Part shown: positions 13,203 to 15,247 of the stretch, in pieces | Layout of the letters: the number at the start of each line of letters is the position of its first letter | Numbering within the stretch: the stretch's first letter is position 1 | Assembly: GCA_964437425.1 (NCBI GenBank) | Contig: CAYTGO010000069.1 | Span: forward strand, 1 to 15,247 | Source: Scalindua sp964437425 | Lineage (GTDB): Bacteria > Planctomycetota > Brocadiia > Brocadiales > Scalinduaceae | Length of the DNA: 15,247 nt | Direction: 5' to 3' | The notes under the pieces: model-generated | The model's input: the letters and a program-made list of their open reading frames with translations, nothing else | Databases searched by the model: none | What the model was told of the DNA's origin: nothing | Position numbers and translations under genes: made by a program

Positions 13203-13955
13203 ATGAAGCTTACCATTCTCGGTTCAGGAACTGCTATTGTTACTGCAAGAAGAGGCTCGTCCGGCTATCTTATAAAAATTGCGGACAAGACATTGCTGCT
13301 TGACGGCGGTTCCGGCACCCTTCGAAAGATTGCAGAAGCGTCTTCAAGCTTCAAAGAGGTTGATTATGCAATTTATACACACCTCCATCCTGACCATGTT
13401 ACAGATCTTATCTCACTTCTATTTGCACTGAGGATACCCAGTAATTACAAAAGTAAAGATCTTACAGTAATCGGTCCTACAGGCATGAAGGAGTTTTACC
13501 GTAACCTGGCTAAAGTATTTAACCATGTTATTGAACCCAGGGGATATGACCTCACTATCAATGAATTATCCGGAGGTAATCTGGACTTTGATAACTTTAA
13601 ACTTACCTCAAGCCTTATCAACCATCACGAGGGCAGCCTCGCGTATCGGGTAGAATCTAAAGATGGAAAAACCGTTGTATATTCCGGAGATACGGATTAC
13701 TGCGAAAGCATTGTTGATTTGGCACGTGACGTAGACATACTATTACTGGAGTGCTCATACCCTAAGCACATTAAGGTAGAAGGACATCTTAATTCTACTC
13801 TTGCAGGACGGATAGCAAGAGAATCTAACTGTAAGAAGCTCGTACTGACACACTTCTACCCGATCTGTGATGATTACGATATATTGGGAGAATGCAGAGA
13901 GGAATTCAGTGGAGAGATTGTGTTAGCTGAAGACCTGATGACTATTGAGGTTTAA
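13203..13955 (+). CDS. Metallo-beta-lactamase-fold hydrolase, RNase Z-like
   Basis: A 250-residue MBL-fold protein. Zinc ligands are complete: THLHPDH (His60, His62, Asp64, His65), NHH (His141), SGDTD (Asp163) and the C-terminal LTHFYP (His217), plus GHLNS (His195) at the place of the catalytic His of RNase Z. The order and spacing match the RNase Z/ElaC branch (COG1234). It is shorter than bacterial RNase Z (about 300 aa) and shows no long flexible arm that grips tRNA, so tRNA 3' processing is not assured; it may hydrolyse another phosphodiester. No signal peptide, so it is cytoplasmic. AAGGGAAG precedes the ATG. It stands alone between two intergenic gaps of about 200 bp. Confidence 0.85.
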   Translation: MKLTILGSGTAIVTARRGSSGYLIKIADKTLLLDGGSGTLRKIAEASSSFKEVDYAIYTHLHPDHVTDLISLLFALRIPSNYKSKDLTVIGPTGMKEFYRNLAKVFNHVIEPRGYDLTINELSGGNLDFDNFKLTSSLINHHEGSLAYRVESKDGKTVVYSGDTDYCESIVDLARDVDILLLECSYPKHIKVEGHLNSTLAGRIARESNCKKLVLTHFYPICDDYDILGECREEFSGEIVLAEDLMTIEV

Positions 13956-14055
13956 ATTAAATATTGTTTTCTGCAATAGATAGCAATTACAATGTGTACC
14001 AGTTTCAAAGGATAACAATTTAATAATTCATATAGATGAATTTAAAAACCGTATA

Positions 14056-14083
14056 TTGAACCCATCGAGGGACGACTTATAAA
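14056..14083 (+). promoter_or_regulatory. Probable sigma-70-type promoter for the GDPD gene
   Basis: TTGAAC at 14056-14061 and TATAAA at 14078-14083 are spaced 16 bp. The expected start near 14090 gives a leader of about 58 nt before the ATG at 14148. Confidence 0.45.
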
Positions 14084-14137
14084 GCAAAGATTGTCGCGAT
14101 TTATTTAACAAACCTACGGCCTTTTTAATCAAGTTAT

Positions 14138-14142
14138 GGAGG
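14138..14142 (+). promoter_or_regulatory. Ribosome binding site that sets the GDPD start
   Basis: GGAGG lies 5 nt before ATG 14148. It overlaps an in-frame ATG at 14136, which is therefore part of the ribosome binding site and not the start. Confidence 0.75.
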
Positions 14143-14147
14143 TTAAA

Positions 14148-15089
14148 ATGAGTAATCCTTTTTTCAGAAACGGACAACGTCCTTTAGTAATTGCCCACCG
14201 TGGAGATTGTTCTAAAGCTCCGGAAAACACAATGGCTGCTTTTCAAGCCGCGCTCGACGCGGGCTCTGACGGAATTGAACTTGATGTATTTTTAACATCA
14301 GACAATCACGTAATTGTATTTCACGACGAAGACACAAAGCGGTTAACCGGTGATGAGGGAGATATCACAAAGATGACCCTTGACCAGGTGCGTCAACTAT
14401 CTGTTAGAGGAGAATCCATTCCTACTCTGGAGGAGGTGTTAACGAAATTTGCCGACAAACTACTGATTAATGTGGAATTGAAAGCCTTTCGTCCGAAATG
14501 GGAGCGGCGGCATACGGGAACTGAAGCCGCTAAAATTATCAGGAAGTGTGGGGTTTCAGAGCGTGTCGTGGTAACATCTTTTGATCCATTCATGTTATGG
14601 TATCTTGAACGTGAGTATCCCGGGCTTCAAAGCGGCTTTGCCTATGATGACGATATGGCAATTGATCTGGATGCATGGTTTGAAAAGCTCAGCCAACAGG
14701 ATATTATTGATGATGTAGTTCGGTTTGTGTCACGTTTTGAGCAGATATCAGGAGGGATAAGTTCTGCTGTTAATTGGCTAACAGGTTGGTTTACCGGTGA
14801 ACGCTTCATAACTTTTATTACCGAGATGAATGTGATAGGCAAGCTTATTGACTCAACAGTAGTGGACGTTGAACATACACTGATTGACAATGATACCATA
14901 CAGACGTTTCATGAAAAGCAGATGGCAATTGGAGCATATACGTTCTTTTCAACAGACCCTGGTTACGTAAATAAGCTATCTGTAGATGATCAAATTAAAC
15001 GTATTCGTGAGCTGGCGGATATGAATGTGGATTGGATTGAAACCGATGATCCGGGAAAGGTAAAGAAAATCCTGGATTCAACACCATGA
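14148..15089 (+). CDS. Glycerophosphodiester phosphodiesterase
   Basis: A 313-residue enzyme that would hydrolyse glycerophosphodiesters to glycerol-3-phosphate and an alcohol. The TIM-barrel active site is intact: IAHRGD (His17, Arg18), APENT (Glu26), GIELDV (Glu44, Asp46), VFHD (His59) and NVELK (Glu110, Lys112). The C-terminal WIETDDPGKVKKIL corresponds to the usual 'TDxP' end. It is longer than the common 240-260 residues because of an insertion at about 172-235, between the GFAYDDD strand and the VEHTLIDN strand. The insertion is predicted helical and amphipathic (WFEKLSQQDIIDDVVRFVSR). The usual WTVN motif is replaced by AYTFFSTD. No signal peptide, so it is cytoplasmic. It has its own promoter and terminator. 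Confidence 0.9.
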   Translation: MSNPFFRNGQRPLVIAHRGDCSKAPENTMAAFQAALDAGSDGIELDVFLTSDNHVIVFHDEDTKRLTGDEGDITKMTLDQVRQLSVRGESIPTLEEVLTKFADKLLINVELKAFRPKWERRHTGTEAAKIIRKCGVSERVVVTSFDPFMLWYLEREYPGLQSGFAYDDDMAIDLDAWFEKLSQQDIIDDVVRFVSRFEQISGGISSAVNWLTGWFTGERFITFITEMNVIGKLIDSTVVDVEHTLIDNDTIQTFHEKQMAIGAYTFFSTDPGYVNKLSVDDQIKRIRELADMNVDWIETDDPGKVKKILDSTP

Positions 15090-15125
15090 AAATTATTAAT
15101 AAAACAGCCTACTAACGGCTAATAG

Positions 15126-15169
15126 AAGAAGGCGTTCCTGCATCTTACTAACACAGGAACGCCTTCTTT
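15126..15169 (+). terminator. Intrinsic terminator after the GDPD gene
   Basis: AAGAAGGCGTTCCTG (15126-15140) pairs perfectly with CAGGAACGCCTTCTT (15154-15168), a 15-bp stem with a 13-nt loop. The stem runs into TTCTTT and a second T run follows at about 15176. It lies 37 bp after the stop codon. The stem's symmetric AAGAA/TTCTT base could also serve a gene arriving from the right. Confidence 0.85.
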
Positions 15170-15247
15170 AAAATACTTTTTAAAACCGCAACACTACTTA
15201 CTAGTACGCTGATGAACGTTCGTTTTTCTTTATTGGAGATCTGCGTT

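Noticed and set aside
1..15247. tRNA or rRNA genes, transposases, integrases, phage or toxin-antitoxin genes
   Set aside because: No T-loop plus acceptor pattern and no protein with such motifs was found on either strand.
15170..15247. Right-end sequence with the palindrome GAACGTTC
   Set aside because: Too short to tell whether it belongs to a control region or gene beyond the window.

Overview
The window is about 15.2 kb of AT-rich (roughly 40% GC) chromosomal DNA from a diderm (Gram-negative type) bacterium. An MltA-type lytic transglycosylase, several predicted lipoproteins, a Tat-exported lipoprotein and a c-type cytochrome lipoprotein all point to a cell with a periplasm and outer membrane. 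The gene content, low GC and small palindromic intergenic repeats would fit a planctomycete of the anammox group (Brocadiales, for example Candidatus Scalindua). That is an impression, not a demonstration. There are no transposases, phage genes, CRISPR arrays, rRNAs or tRNAs that I can recognise.

Layout. Left edge (1-42): first 14 codons of a minus-strand gene that resembles the start of a YcgR-like PilZ protein. 43-207: an intergenic stretch with two repeat elements. 208-3590 (minus): an apparent two-gene operon, a BepA-like M48 metalloprotease/TPR lipoprotein followed 2 bp later by a 610-residue exported protein. About half of that protein is a three-residue repeat (x-x-Glu), followed by two TPRs and a calcium-loop-like motif. 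3790-5837 (plus): mltA and an inositol-monophosphatase (SuhB) family gene, separated by a strong hairpin repeat. 5942-7036 (minus): a ferritin-like protein and a PilZ protein. 7374-8927 (minus): a c-type cytochrome lipoprotein and a Tat-exported metallophosphoesterase lipoprotein, apparently co-transcribed. 9094-10042 (minus): a rhomboid protease and a small membrane protein. 10341-11189 (plus): an HDOD signalling protein, converging with a MidA/NDUFAF7-type methyltransferase (11197-12342, minus). 12550-15089 (plus): a small secreted Cys-containing protein, an RNase-Z-like metallo-beta-lactamase-fold hydrolase and a glycerophosphodiester phosphodiesterase that ends at a clear intrinsic terminator.

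How the genes fit together. Many products act at or outside the inner membrane: peptidoglycan turnover (MltA), periplasmic proteolysis or outer-membrane quality control (M48/TPR), intramembrane proteolysis (rhomboid), redox (cytochrome lipoprotein) and phosphoester hydrolysis (Tat lipoprotein). Two PilZ proteins suggest cyclic-di-GMP control nearby. The rest is housekeeping.

The most unusual item is the xxE-repeat protein beside the M48 protease. Three separate membrane-tethered or exported proteins here (610, 137 and 93 residues) carry short-period in-frame tandem repeats (9, 15 and 9 bp) in their linker or tail segments. I saw no complete, recognisable novel defence or mobile system.
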